Assembly (NCBI GenBank): GCA_002441395.1
Contig: DJVZ01000050.1
Location: 23,039-34,218 of the forward strand
Reading direction: 5' to 3'
DNA from: Spirochaetaceae bacterium UBA6243
GTDB lineage: Bacteria > Spirochaetota > Spirochaetia > Treponematales > Rectinemataceae
DNA: 11,180 bases
The notes under the pieces are model-generated. The model saw only the letters and a program-made list of their open reading frames with translations. It had not been told where the DNA came from and did not search any database. The position numbers and the translations under genes were made by a program. Of this stretch, positions 1 through 7,084 are shown piece by piece (the stretch's first letter is position 1; every line of letters begins with the position of its first letter).

Positions 1-15
1 GCAGCCCCCTGATTT

Positions 16-1014
16 TTATTCCTTCTCGAACGGCACTCCGAGCGCCGCAGGCGGCGTCGCGTTCATCGCGCGCAGTACCTTGGCTATGTCCCGTCGGACG
101 TTCTCCGGAAGACGAGAGAGGGAGCGATCCACCCATTCGGCGTTGCCTATATTGACGAGAAGCAGGGAGAGAATCATGAGGGGGAAGGGCGCGACCTGGA
201 GGACTTGGGATGGCACCGAAGGCAGGCTGGGCTGGAGCACGAGGCCGAGCCACTGCAGAAACGCGAAAAGGTACGCGCCGAATGCCGCCCTAAACGGTTT
301 CCAGCCGCCGAATATCGTGATGGAGAGTACAATCCAGCCGATACCGTCGAGGCCGGAAATGGTGCCCTTCCATCCCGCCTTTACCGAAAGTGAATAGATC
401 GGGCCCGCCAGTCCCGCTATGGCGCCGCCGATGACCGCGTAGAGATAGCGCAGGCGGTTTACGTTGGCTCCGCGGATATACGCGGCGGCGGGGCGCTCTC
501 CGACGCCGCGCAGGATGAGGCCCGGCCTTGTTCTGAAGATGAAGAACCACGCAAGCACAATGAGGATGAACGAAAGATACGTCATTACATCCTGACGGAA
601 GAATATCGTGCCGAGAACGGGTATTCGCTCAAAACCGGGGATGGGGACCTGAGAGATCCGCGGTCCGACCTTGCCCATGATCGGGTTGCCGAGGAAATAG
701 GAGAGATCACGGCAGAGCAGGGCGAGCACAAAACCGACCGCCACCTGCGACTGGAGGAGTGTCAGGCTCGCGAACGCGACGATGAGGGAGACGAGGGCGC
801 CGATGGCCGCCCCGGCGAGAAAGCCGAGCACCACGCTGCCCGTCGCGAGAGCGACCGCGAAACTCCCCATCGCAGACAGAAGGATCATGCCGTTCATGGA
901 GAGGTTGAGCACGCCGGCCCGTTCGGAAATGGTTTCGCCGATGACGGCGAAAAGTATGGGCGCGGCGGCCGCGAGCACGCCGGCAATGCTTGTAACGAGG
1001 GCTGAATTATTCAT
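16..1014 (-). CDS. BMP-type nucleoside ABC importer, permease subunit 2 (COG1079/NupQ-like)
   Basis: This is an inner-membrane permease subunit of a BMP-family ABC importer, 332 residues, almost entirely hydrophobic with roughly eight or more membrane segments. Two features place it in the NupQ/YufQ-type branch. The first is the N-terminal block at about residues 26-46 (GETISERAGVLNLSMNGMIL). The second is the cytoplasmic coupling-loop region at about 165-189 (GLILRGVGERPAAAYIRGAN), which contacts the ATPase. A GLDGIGWI...FGGWKP block at about 221-240 is also typical. The ATG at 1014 overlaps the stop of the preceding permease in an ATGA arrangement, and a GAAGG-like site lies about 7 bases upstream, so the two are translationally coupled. 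The partner is the permease at 1011-2063, forming a heterodimeric channel. It is the last gene of the operon visible here; only 15 bases follow it in the window. The transported substrate is not readable from sequence; purine or other nucleosides are the family norm. Confidence 0.93.
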   Translation of the reverse strand: MNNSALVTSIAGVLAAAAPILFAVIGETISERAGVLNLSMNGMILLSAMGSFAVALATGSVVLGFLAGAAIGALVSLIVAFASLTLLQSQVAVGFVLALLCRDLSYFLGNPIMGKVGPRISQVPIPGFERIPVLGTIFFRQDVMTYLSFILIVLAWFFIFRTRPGLILRGVGERPAAAYIRGANVNRLRYLYAVIGGAIAGLAGPIYSLSVKAGWKGTISGLDGIGWIVLSITIFGGWKPFRAAFGAYLFAFLQWLGLVLQPSLPSVPSQVLQVAPFPLMILSLLLVNIGNAEWVDRSLSRLPENVRRDIAKVLRAMNATPPAALGVPFEKE

Positions 1015-2063
1015 GATGATACCTTCGTTTTTTTGAGGAGTTTTGTCCGGACTCCCTGGCCGAGAATGACAAAGAGCACCAAGGTTCCCTGAAGCACGCC
1101 CGCCAGCGAGGAATCCAGCTTGAGGATGATCGGCAGTTGAATCGACCCCACATTGAGGGCGGCGAAGAAAAGTGCTACCGGAGCGGCGAGGCTCGCCTTA
1201 TAGCCGACCAGCATGGCCACCATGAGGCCCAGGTAGCCATAGCCGGATGAAATTGAGGGGATGAGGCGGTGGTACACGGCAGTCACCTGAACCGCGCCCG
1301 CGAGACCCGCGAAGACGCCGCAGATCGCGAACGAGGCCATCATGTGCTGCCAGGTGGGGATGCCCAGGATGTAGGCGGACTTTGGGTTTCTGCCGACCGC
1401 TTTGAGTTTCAGGCCGAAATAGGTGCCCTCGATCGTCGCGTAGACCGCGATGATGCCGACGATGGCGATCACGAGGGTCGCCGGCGTAAGCCGCGAAGAG
1501 CCCGCGGCGATCGGCATCCAGAGTGAACGGTCGAAGGGGAGGGTCCCCGACATGGAGGCGACGCCGGGGCGCTTCCATGGCCCAAAGATGAGCCAGATAT
1601 TGAGCGCCGTCGCCACAAAGTTGAGGCCGAGGCCGCCAAAAATTTCGTTCACCCCCCCAAATGTCTTGAGTGCTCCCGCGAGCAGAGCCCAGAGTGTCCC
1701 GCCGAGCATGCCGGCCAGCACCGCGATTACCAGAATGAGCGAGGGATTCCAGCCCGAATCCTGGAGAAGGCGCATCGCCCAGGTGGTAAAGATGGCCCCG
1801 AGCGTGATCTGACCCTCGATGCCGATGTTCCAGAGACCTACCGTAAATGTTACAAGCAGGCCCGAAGTGGCCAGAAGAAGGGGGACCCATGAGACGAGGA
1901 CATTTGACACGACATCCCACGAGCCCACCGCGCCGAGCATAATGTATTTGTACGCGGCAAAAGGCTGGGCTCCGGCCAGGGAGAGTACCAGCGTCGTGAC
2001 GATGAGCGCGAAAAGGATGGCTCCGATTTGAAAAAGTATCCGGTTGGTGCGAGTGTCACGCAT
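1011..2063 (-). CDS. BMP-type nucleoside ABC importer, permease subunit 1 (COG4603/NupP-like)
   Basis: This is the first of two permease subunits, 350 residues, with an N-terminal membrane segment at about 10-30 and several more after it. The block GLWNIGIEGQITLGA at about 76-90 is the hallmark of this family. NEIFGGLGLNFVA at about 139-151 is also characteristic. The segment at about 217-235 (GLKLKAVGRNPKSAYILGI) is the cytoplasmic coupling loop, and GYGYLGLMVAMLVGY at about 274-288 is a conserved late helix. The ATG at 2063 overlaps the ATPase stop codon by 8 bases. A GGAGG site sits 6 bases upstream, inside the end of the ATPase gene, so the start is well supported and coupled translation is likely. 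It would pair with the second permease (16-1014) and the ATPase (2056-3555). Confidence 0.93.
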   Translation of the reverse strand: MRDTRTNRILFQIGAILFALIVTTLVLSLAGAQPFAAYKYIMLGAVGSWDVVSNVLVSWVPLLLATSGLLVTFTVGLWNIGIEGQITLGAIFTTWAMRLLQDSGWNPSLILVIAVLAGMLGGTLWALLAGALKTFGGVNEIFGGLGLNFVATALNIWLIFGPWKRPGVASMSGTLPFDRSLWMPIAAGSSRLTPATLVIAIVGIIAVYATIEGTYFGLKLKAVGRNPKSAYILGIPTWQHMMASFAICGVFAGLAGAVQVTAVYHRLIPSISSGYGYLGLMVAMLVGYKASLAAPVALFFAALNVGSIQLPIILKLDSSLAGVLQGTLVLFVILGQGVRTKLLKKTKVSS

Positions 2064-3555
2064 GGGCCGCCTCCGTCTCGAGCATGTCCCAGTCTTTGCC
2101 GCCGATCAGGCGCCCCAGGCGCTCAACGTTCAGTGAACTGGCATTGAGTGGCGGGGTCACCCTCCCCGCGAAAAACACCAGCACGCGGTCGCTGTACTTG
2201 AGGATTTCGTCGAGGTCGGACGAGATGAACACAATGGCCGTGCCGTTGGCGCAGCGCTCTTTGAGCTTGCCCCAGATGTAGATGGTCGACTCGACGTCGA
2301 GCCCCCTCGTCGGGTGCTCGACCAGAATGAGCTTCAGGGGATCGCGCATGAGCGCGAGGAGGGCTCTCTGCTGGTTGCCGCCGGAAAGCGATTCCACGGT
2401 GCTGTCCGGTCTGCCCTTGATGTTGTAAAGCGCGATGCGGCTTTTGGCGAGGTCTTCCGCTTTTTTACGGTCGATAAAGAAACCTCTCATGCCCTCCGAG
2501 AGGATGAAGTGTTCCGTAAGCGAGAGTCCCGGGATGAGTGCCTGTTCGAGTCGCGCGGCGGGAAGGTAGGCGACGCCTTTTTTGCGGAATTCGTGGTAGG
2601 TCTGGCCCGTCATGTCCTTCTCTTCCTCATCGAGGCAGAAGGAACCTCCCACTGGCTGAGAGAGACCCGCGCAGGCGCTCAGAAAGAGAGTCTGACCGGA
2701 GCCTTCCATGCCTGCCAGCCCAATCACCTCGCCGGCATGTACCTGAAGATCGACTCCTTTGATCTGGATTCTGACGCCATCCAGATCGATGTGTTTGGCG
2801 TTGAGCACGTTCATGCCCATCTTGAGCTGTGTTTTGGACTCCTGGGGCATCTCCTTGCCGAACATCATTTCGACGAGGGCTTTTGTAGCAAAAGGCAGTT
2901 CCATCGTGCCGATGAGCTTGCCCTGGCGCAGAACCGTCGCCCGGCTGCAAAGCGCCTCGACATCTTCAAGCTTGTGGGAAACAAAGAGAATGGTCATGCC
3001 TTCGGCCGCAAGTTTTTTCAGCGTCGCAAAGAGTTTTTCCTTCTGTGGAAGACTGATGCCGGTGGTCGGCTCGTCCAGGATAAGAACGCGCGCTCCCAGC
3101 CACAAGAGACGAAGGATTTCGAGCTGCTGGCGCTCGCCGACAGTGAGCGTGTCCACATACGATTCGGGATCGATCGAAAAATCGAAGCGGGCGGAAAGCT
3201 CTTTGAATTCTTTGGACGCTCTCTTGCGGTTCGGCAGCAGCCCGCCTTTTTCCCCCAGGATAAAATCATCGATGACTTTGAGAGGCGGAAAATCCAGAGG
3301 GTCCTGGTGCAGCATGCCGATGCCTTGCAGGATCGCGTCCGCTGGTGTGTCGATTTTGACCTTTTCCCCATCAAGGAGGATGTCGCCGGAATCGGGGCTG
3401 TAGAAGCCTGACAGAATTTTCATGAGAGTGCTTTTTCCCGCGCCGTTCTCCCCCAGAATACCCTCGATGGTGGATGGAGGAACGGTGAAGGAAATATTGT
3501 CGTTTGCACGCAAGGCACCGAAACACTTTGTTATTCCACGTAGCTCAACCTGCAT
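2056..3555 (-). CDS. BMP-type ABC importer ATP-binding protein, two fused nucleotide-binding domains (COG3845/NupO-like)
   Basis: This cytoplasmic ATPase powers the importer. Its 499 residues hold two ATP-binding cassettes in tandem, the normal layout for BMP, ribose and other CUT2-like systems. Domain 1 has an intact Walker A (GENGAGKST, 35-43), signature (LTVGERQQ, 137-144), Walker B (VLILDEPT, 157-164) and switch His (about 194). Domain 2 is degenerate. Its Walker A reads GMEGSGQT (about 282-289) with Gln for Lys, and its Walker B reads LVEHPTRGLD (411-420) with His where the catalytic Glu belongs. Its switch His is replaced (ISSDLDE, about 444-450), while its signature ESLSGGNQQ (388-396) is intact. 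Probably only one site hydrolyses ATP efficiently. A GTG in frame at 3585 exists, but the ATG at 3555 has AAGAAGG 5 bases upstream, so I use it. The gene overlaps the next permease by 8 bases and lies 111 bases after the binding-protein gene. Confidence 0.95.
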   Translation of the reverse strand: MQVELRGITKCFGALRANDNISFTVPPSTIEGILGENGAGKSTLMKILSGFYSPDSGDILLDGEKVKIDTPADAILQGIGMLHQDPLDFPPLKVIDDFILGEKGGLLPNRKRASKEFKELSARFDFSIDPESYVDTLTVGERQQLEILRLLWLGARVLILDEPTTGISLPQKEKLFATLKKLAAEGMTILFVSHKLEDVEALCSRATVLRQGKLIGTMELPFATKALVEMMFGKEMPQESKTQLKMGMNVLNAKHIDLDGVRIQIKGVDLQVHAGEVIGLAGMEGSGQTLFLSACAGLSQPVGGSFCLDEEEKDMTGQTYHEFRKKGVAYLPAARLEQALIPGLSLTEHFILSEGMRGFFIDRKKAEDLAKSRIALYNIKGRPDSTVESLSGGNQQRALLALMRDPLKLILVEHPTRGLDVESTIYIWGKLKERCANGTAIVFISSDLDEILKYSDRVLVFFAGRVTPPLNASSLNVERLGRLIGGKDWDMLETEAAHA

Positions 3556-3560
3556 TGCTG

Positions 3561-3567
3561 CCTTCTT
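3561..3567 (-). promoter_or_regulatory. Ribosome binding site of the ABC ATPase gene, start-deciding
   Basis: AAGAAGG lies 5 bases before the ATG at 3555. The alternative in-frame GTG at 3585 has no such site and sits at the foot of the intercistronic hairpin (3584-3633). This favours the shorter protein beginning MQVELRG. Confidence 0.75.
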
Positions 3568-3583
3568 TTTGCCCTCTCTATGC

Positions 3584-3633
3584 ACCGCGGAGGCGCGGAG
3601 AGTACCAGTTGGACTGCTCCGTGCCTCCGCGAT
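3584..3633 (-). repeat. Compound inverted repeat (hairpin) between binding-protein and ATPase genes
   Basis: Arms at 3586-3600 and 3617-3631 are complementary at 14 of 15 positions. The exception is 3595/3622, which is C-A in the minus-strand RNA. A smaller inner stem, 3606-3609 with 3613-3616, closes a three-base loop. Each arm is itself nearly a tandem of two GCGGAGG-like units. In the minus-strand transcript the structure follows the binding-protein stop by about 34 bases and ends about 29 bases before the ATPase start. No U-run follows it, so it is not a classic intrinsic terminator. The likely roles are mRNA 3'-end protection of the binding-protein segment, or partial attenuation so that binding protein outnumbers the transporter. 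It could also be an interspersed palindromic element. Confidence 0.8.
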
Positions 3634-3666
3634 TGCCGTGAAAGGGCATCTTTTTTGCTGCTTATA

Positions 3667-4869
3667 TTATTTTGATACCGATTGCCCTTCCATGCCCTGA
3701 AGAAGCTGTGGCAGGTACCAAATTTGCTGGTCAGTAGCCTTTTCCTTGTTTTTCAGGAAAACCGTGCCATCTTGGTAATTGAGCGGACCGACCCACAGGT
3801 TGAGGCCTTTGCCGAGTTCGCCGACAAACTTGTCGACCGCGGCGGAGGCGTCTTTGGAGAGGGTTCCCTTGTTGAAGCCGACCGCCGAGGTGTCCGGGTT
3901 GTTGATGTTCTTCCAATCCGGCCCGTTCCACTCAAAGTGATTCTTCCAGGTTCCGTTCATCGCGGATTTTACGGCGTTCACGTACGCCGGTCCCCAGTTG
4001 AAGTAAGGAACGCCGAGCGAGACACCCTTGCCTTCATCGATGGCCTTGGAATAATCGTAGGGGATTGCCCAGACTTGCTTGCCCTGCGCCGTGTACTTTG
4101 CGGCTTCGGCGACTGCTTCGGTAGTGTCGATGCCGGAGATGACGACGTCAAAGCCCGAGTTGAAGAAATCGTCTGCGACCTGCGTCGGATCGGAGGTGAC
4201 GCCGGGGATGTTGAACCAGAATCCGATCCAGGTGACCTTGAAGGTGAGTTTCGCGGGGTCTTTCTTGAGATAGTTGACCCAGGCATAGCGCGCGCCGAGA
4301 TAGGCGGAGGACGCGAGGCGGCGGGTTTCGTCGTTGATGAGCGGGCCAAGGAAGCCGATCTTGCCGGTTTTGGTCGTCATCGCCGCGGCGACGCCCGCGA
4401 CCATCTTCATGTATTCCATCCTGCCCATGACGTTGATCATGTTGGGAAGGGGCAAGTAGTTTTTGCCCTCTTTCCACTGCTGTGAGCCTGAAGTAAGGAT
4501 GACGAAGATGTCCGGATGGTCCTGGGCGAACTTTATGGCTTCGTCAGTCATGTCATCCGAGCTGAAGATAACGAGTTTGGCACCTTGGGCGACGAGGCTT
4601 TCGCCGAGCTGGGATACCGTTGTGCCCGGACGGTCTGCCGAATTCGCCTTGTCGATGTACACGAGCTTGGTACCTGGCACTTTTGCCAGGACATACTGCA
4701 AGCCGTCATAGTTTGCCTGGCTCCAGCCGTGGTCGTTGTAAGGACCGACCATAACGAGGCCAATGGTGAGATTGGGCCCTGCCGCGGGGGGTGTACTCTG
4801 GGCAAAGGCACCCGAGACCGCCACGAGGGCGATAGTTAACAGCAAAAAGAGCTTGGAAATGTCGCGCAT
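3667..4869 (-). CDS. BMP-family ABC transporter periplasmic substrate-binding protein
   Basis: This periplasmic protein captures the ligand, most likely a nucleoside or related molecule, and delivers it to the two permeases encoded downstream. The product is 400 residues. Residues 1-23 form a clear Sec signal peptide: basic MRDISK, a hydrophobic core, then AFA before Gln24. There is no lipobox Cys, so it should be a soluble signal-peptidase-I substrate rather than the lipoprotein common in this family. The mature protein opens with the family pattern TIGLVMVGPYNDHGWSQANY (about 35-54) and ends with the NLWVGPL...LPQL region (about 357-389). The open frame extends to 4944, but that extension runs through the promoter -35. 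The ATG at 4869 has AGAGGAG 7 bases upstream, so I chose it. It is the first gene of the four-gene importer operon. The ligand could instead be a non-nucleoside; the family includes several. Confidence 0.94.
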   Translation of the reverse strand: MRDISKLFLLLTIALVAVSGAFAQSTPPAAGPNLTIGLVMVGPYNDHGWSQANYDGLQYVLAKVPGTKLVYIDKANSADRPGTTVSQLGESLVAQGAKLVIFSSDDMTDEAIKFAQDHPDIFVILTSGSQQWKEGKNYLPLPNMINVMGRMEYMKMVAGVAAAMTTKTGKIGFLGPLINDETRRLASSAYLGARYAWVNYLKKDPAKLTFKVTWIGFWFNIPGVTSDPTQVADDFFNSGFDVVISGIDTTEAVAEAAKYTAQGKQVWAIPYDYSKAIDEGKGVSLGVPYFNWGPAYVNAVKSAMNGTWKNHFEWNGPDWKNINNPDTSAVGFNKGTLSKDASAAVDKFVGELGKGLNLWVGPLNYQDGTVFLKNKEKATDQQIWYLPQLLQGMEGQSVSK

Positions 4870-4876
4870 CTTTCTA

Positions 4877-4883
4877 CTCCTCT
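4877..4883 (-). promoter_or_regulatory. Ribosome binding site of the BMP binding-protein gene, start-deciding
   Basis: AGAGGAG stands 7 bases before the ATG at 4869, near-ideal strength and spacing. This fixes the start at the signal peptide MRDISK and excludes the longer open frame to 4944. Confidence 0.88.
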
Positions 4884-4893
4884 TTAAACCTTT

Positions 4894-4908
4894 CTCGGCA
4901 ACGCCGAG
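4894..4908 (-). promoter_or_regulatory. Perfect 5' UTR hairpin of the ABC importer operon
   Basis: CTCGGC at one side and GCCGAG at the other form a perfect 6-bp stem with a three-base loop. From the promoter at 4916-4944 the transcript should begin near 4908-4911, so this stem would sit at or within a few bases of the RNA 5' end. A 5'-terminal stem commonly protects mRNA from 5'-end-dependent decay. It does not reach the ribosome binding site at 4877-4883. Confidence 0.6.
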
Positions 4909-4915
4909 CTGATCA

Positions 4916-4944
4916 ATTCTTTCATGAGGCCGCCTTAATGTCAA
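4916..4944 (-). promoter_or_regulatory. Sigma-70-type promoter of the BMP ABC importer operon
   Basis: The -35 box is a perfect TTGACA at 4939-4944, read on the minus strand. After a 17-base spacer the -10 box is AAGAAT at 4916-4921 (4 of 6 to consensus), preceded by TGA, which gives the TGn extended -10. The predicted 5' UTR is about 40 bases. It is the best promoter match in the window and lies directly upstream of the binding-protein gene. Confidence 0.75.
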
Positions 4945-5130
4945 GGTAAACCAGAGCCTATGGCTGCATTTTTATTCCTAATTGATAGCAATAATATGCG
5001 AATTCGGCTTGGTCGGGTCCTGCGGCCACCCACGCTCTCAGTGTCTCTTTCAAGTCGGCAATGAGAGCGGGCAGCCCTGCAGTCTCCGCGCGCATGCATA
5101 AGAGCAGCGCAGTTGGCTTCTGCGCGCAAA
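4945..5130. other. Intergenic stretch between rluA-like gene and ABC operon promoter
   Basis: No recognisable gene family lies here. A minus-strand open frame runs through it, ending at 4958 and continuing upstream into the 3' end of the pseudouridine synthase gene in another frame. Its last 45 codons, from an ATG at 5095, read as plausible protein (AETAGLPALIADLKETL, then QAEFAYYCYQLGIKMQP), but no ribosome binding site precedes that ATG. It may be a small gene, a gene remnant or chance. Confidence 0.3.
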
Positions 5131-5841
5131 TCAATTTCTGCAAAAAGAGAGGAATTCGTCCGGGAAAGGATTCTCGAAACGCATAATTTGCTTTGTAAAA
5201 GGATGTTCTATCGTCAAGGCTGTGGCATGAAGACACAGGCGCCCGAGGGGATCGGTGCGGGCTTTATACCGTGTGTCGCCAGCCACCGGATGGCCTGCCG
5301 CCGAAAGCTGTGCGCGGATTTGATGTTTTCTGCCCGTTTCCAGACTGAGTTCCAGAAGGCAGTAGCGGTTTCCTTTCTTTAAAACACGCCATCTGGTGAT
5401 TGCCCGGAGCGCACCCCTTACCCCGGGCTCGGCGACATACACCGTTCCGGCGCGATTCTCGATAAGCCACGAATCGAAAAGCCCGGATTCTCCCTGAAAT
5501 GTGCCTTCGACGAGCGCCACATAGATTCTCTCTCTGACAAGCTCGTTCCATCGGGACATGAGGATTTTCTTGCCCATCGCACTCTTCGCGAACATCATGA
5601 CCCCGGAAGTATCCCGATCCAGACGGTGAACGACCGCCGGCCTCGCGCGTGGGTTCGATTTTCTCATGTGATCGGTCACAATATCGTACAGGGTTTTTGC
5701 CCTGGAGCCCTCGGGCGCAATTACCGCGAGGCCTACAGGCTTAGAGACTACGATTATATCTCTGTCCTCGTAGAGATAGTCAATTTTCCCCCAGTGCCCG
5801 CCTGAGGGAGATGCTCGTCCGTTTCTGTGTTCCCTGGCCAT
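5131..5841 (-). CDS. RluA-family RNA pseudouridine synthase
   Basis: This enzyme isomerises specific uridines to pseudouridine in rRNA or tRNA in the cytoplasm. Its 236 residues contain the RluA motifs in order: YEDRDIIVVSKPVGL (about 24-38), HRLDRDTSGVMMFAKS (72-87) with the catalytic Asp at 75, GRKHQIRAQL (170-179) and LHA (204-206). There is no N-terminal S4 RNA-binding domain; the catalytic domain begins almost at once, as in RluA/TruC-like short members. Which RNA position it modifies cannot be told. The frame is open to 5922, but that would overlap the MFS gene. I use the ATG at 5841, 16 bases after the MFS stop. No good Shine-Dalgarno precedes it, so translation may depend on coupling to the MFS gene. 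It is the last gene of the minus-strand block starting with the preQ1 riboswitch. Confidence 0.92.
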   Translation of the reverse strand: MAREHRNGRASPSGGHWGKIDYLYEDRDIIVVSKPVGLAVIAPEGSRAKTLYDIVTDHMRKSNPRARPAVVHRLDRDTSGVMMFAKSAMGKKILMSRWNELVRERIYVALVEGTFQGESGLFDSWLIENRAGTVYVAEPGVRGALRAITRWRVLKKGNRYCLLELSLETGRKHQIRAQLSAAGHPVAGDTRYKARTDPLGRLCLHATALTIEHPFTKQIMRFENPFPDEFLSFCRN

Positions 5842-5857
5842 AAAAATCGCGCCGCGC

Positions 5858-7030
5858 TTATTGGAGCATATTTCGCTCAGGCTTTTTGTTAAGACCGATT
5901 GCAAGCATGAGGGCGGCGACAAGCGCTAACCCCGAACCCGTCGAAAAGGTGGCCGCGGGGCCGAAGGCGCTCCAGAGTTCTCCCGCGATCAGACTGGCGG
6001 GAAGCAGGGCGATGCCGACAATCGTCGAATGAAGCCCAAGCATCGTGCCTTTCAGCTCCTTTGGCGCGATTTCTGCGATGAATGCGCGCTCTACCCCGGC
6101 GATCATCGCCGTATACAGACCGTACAGCGCAAAAGCTCCAATGAGGACGCCCTTGCCGGGAGCCCACGCAAAGCCTGCGTACACAATGGCATAGACAATA
6201 TAGCCAGTCACCAGCACTCTTTTGCGGCCTATGCGGTCGGAGAGCTTGCCTGCGGGTATGGAGAGAAGCGAAGAAACCAAATTATACAGGAAATAGAGGA
6301 GCACGACCGACGCCGCGTCAAAACCTATATTGCCGGCCCGCAGAAGGAGGAAGCTGTTCGATGAGTTGCCTAAATTGAAGAGAAAAACCACCGTGAGATA
6401 CAGCTTCAAATCGGGGTTGAGCGTCTTTAGCCCCTTGAACACATTGAGAGGAGTCTTTGATTCCCGCGGCTTGTTCGTCTCTTTAATGAAAAAGAACATT
6501 ACAAGGGCGACGACCGCGGGTATGGTAGAAATCAAGAACAGATTCCTGTAAACGGTTACTCCTGTCCACGTCTTCATGATAAAAAACGCCGCAAGGATAC
6601 CGACCGCGGATCCCCCCATATCCAGAGCCTTATGGATGCCGAAAGAATGTCCCAGAGTCTTGGGGTCGCTGCTTTCGCTGACCAGCACATCGCGCGGAGC
6701 GGTCCGGATTCCCTTGCCGAAACGGTCTATAACCCTTGCGAAAAGAATGCCGGCCCAGGAATGCGCCAGAAGAAGCGCCACTTTATAGATCAGGACCGTC
6801 GAATACCCAAGAAACGCGATGGGTTTTTTCTTCCGGTACTTGTCCGTCACATAGCCGCTGAAGACCCTGAGAATGCTCGCGAGGCTCTCCGCGATGCCCT
6901 CGATCACGCCGACAAGCGCAGGCGTGGCTCCCAGGACAGACGTGAGGTACAGAGGAATCATCGGATACACCATTTCGGTGCTCATATCTGCAAAAAAACT
7001 CACGAGTCCGATAAGAATGATGTTTAACAT
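5858..7030 (-). CDS. Major facilitator superfamily transporter, substrate unknown
   Basis: This is an inner-membrane secondary transporter of 390 residues with about 12 predicted membrane helices in two halves. The MFS loop motif A appears twice, as GYVTDKYRKKKP at about 59-70 and GKLSDRIGRKR at about 261-271. The N-terminal FADMSTEMVYPMIPLYL (about 13-29) and DRFGKGIRTAPRD (about 102-114) are typical of an uncharacterised bacterial MFS branch. They do not identify a substrate; drug or metabolite export are both possible. The ATG at 7030 has AAGGGA about 8 bases upstream. It follows queF by 54 bases, with only a weak imperfect hairpin (about 7061-7077) between them and no U-run after it. It precedes the pseudouridine synthase by 16 bases. 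Co-transcription with yhhQ-queF is plausible but not shown. Confidence 0.92.
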   Translation of the reverse strand: MLNIILIGLVSFFADMSTEMVYPMIPLYLTSVLGATPALVGVIEGIAESLASILRVFSGYVTDKYRKKKPIAFLGYSTVLIYKVALLLAHSWAGILFARVIDRFGKGIRTAPRDVLVSESSDPKTLGHSFGIHKALDMGGSAVGILAAFFIMKTWTGVTVYRNLFLISTIPAVVALVMFFFIKETNKPRESKTPLNVFKGLKTLNPDLKLYLTVVFLFNLGNSSNSFLLLRAGNIGFDAASVVLLYFLYNLVSSLLSIPAGKLSDRIGRKRVLVTGYIVYAIVYAGFAWAPGKGVLIGAFALYGLYTAMIAGVERAFIAEIAPKELKGTMLGLHSTIVGIALLPASLIAGELWSAFGPAATFSTGSGLALVAALMLAIGLNKKPERNMLQ

Positions 7031-7084
7031 GATTTTCCCTTTCGTTCTGCGGAAAAGCGTGGACGCAATCTTGCGCCTTCAATA

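Noticed and set aside
2314..3411. A 365-codon open frame on the plus strand
   Set aside because: It is wholly antisense to the ABC ATPase gene, whose protein has clear conserved motifs. The plus-strand product shows no family motif and reflects the codon bias of the real gene.
3584..3633. Intercistronic hairpin as an intrinsic terminator
   Set aside because: No U-run follows the stem in the minus-strand transcript, and the genes on both sides belong to one transporter, so full termination would make no sense.
3682..4485. A 267-codon open frame on the plus strand
   Set aside because: Antisense to the well-supported BMP binding-protein gene; no recognisable domain and no convincing start site.
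4870..4944. Binding-protein start extended to 4944, or a purine riboswitch in its leader
   Set aside because: The extension runs through a perfect -35 box and removes the signal peptide from the N-terminus. The remaining leader of about 40 bases is too short for a purine riboswitch and shows none of its features.
5842..5922. Longer pseudouridine synthase starting at 5922
   Set aside because: It would overlap the end of the MFS gene by more than 60 bases, has no ribosome binding site, and adds residues not resembling the family.
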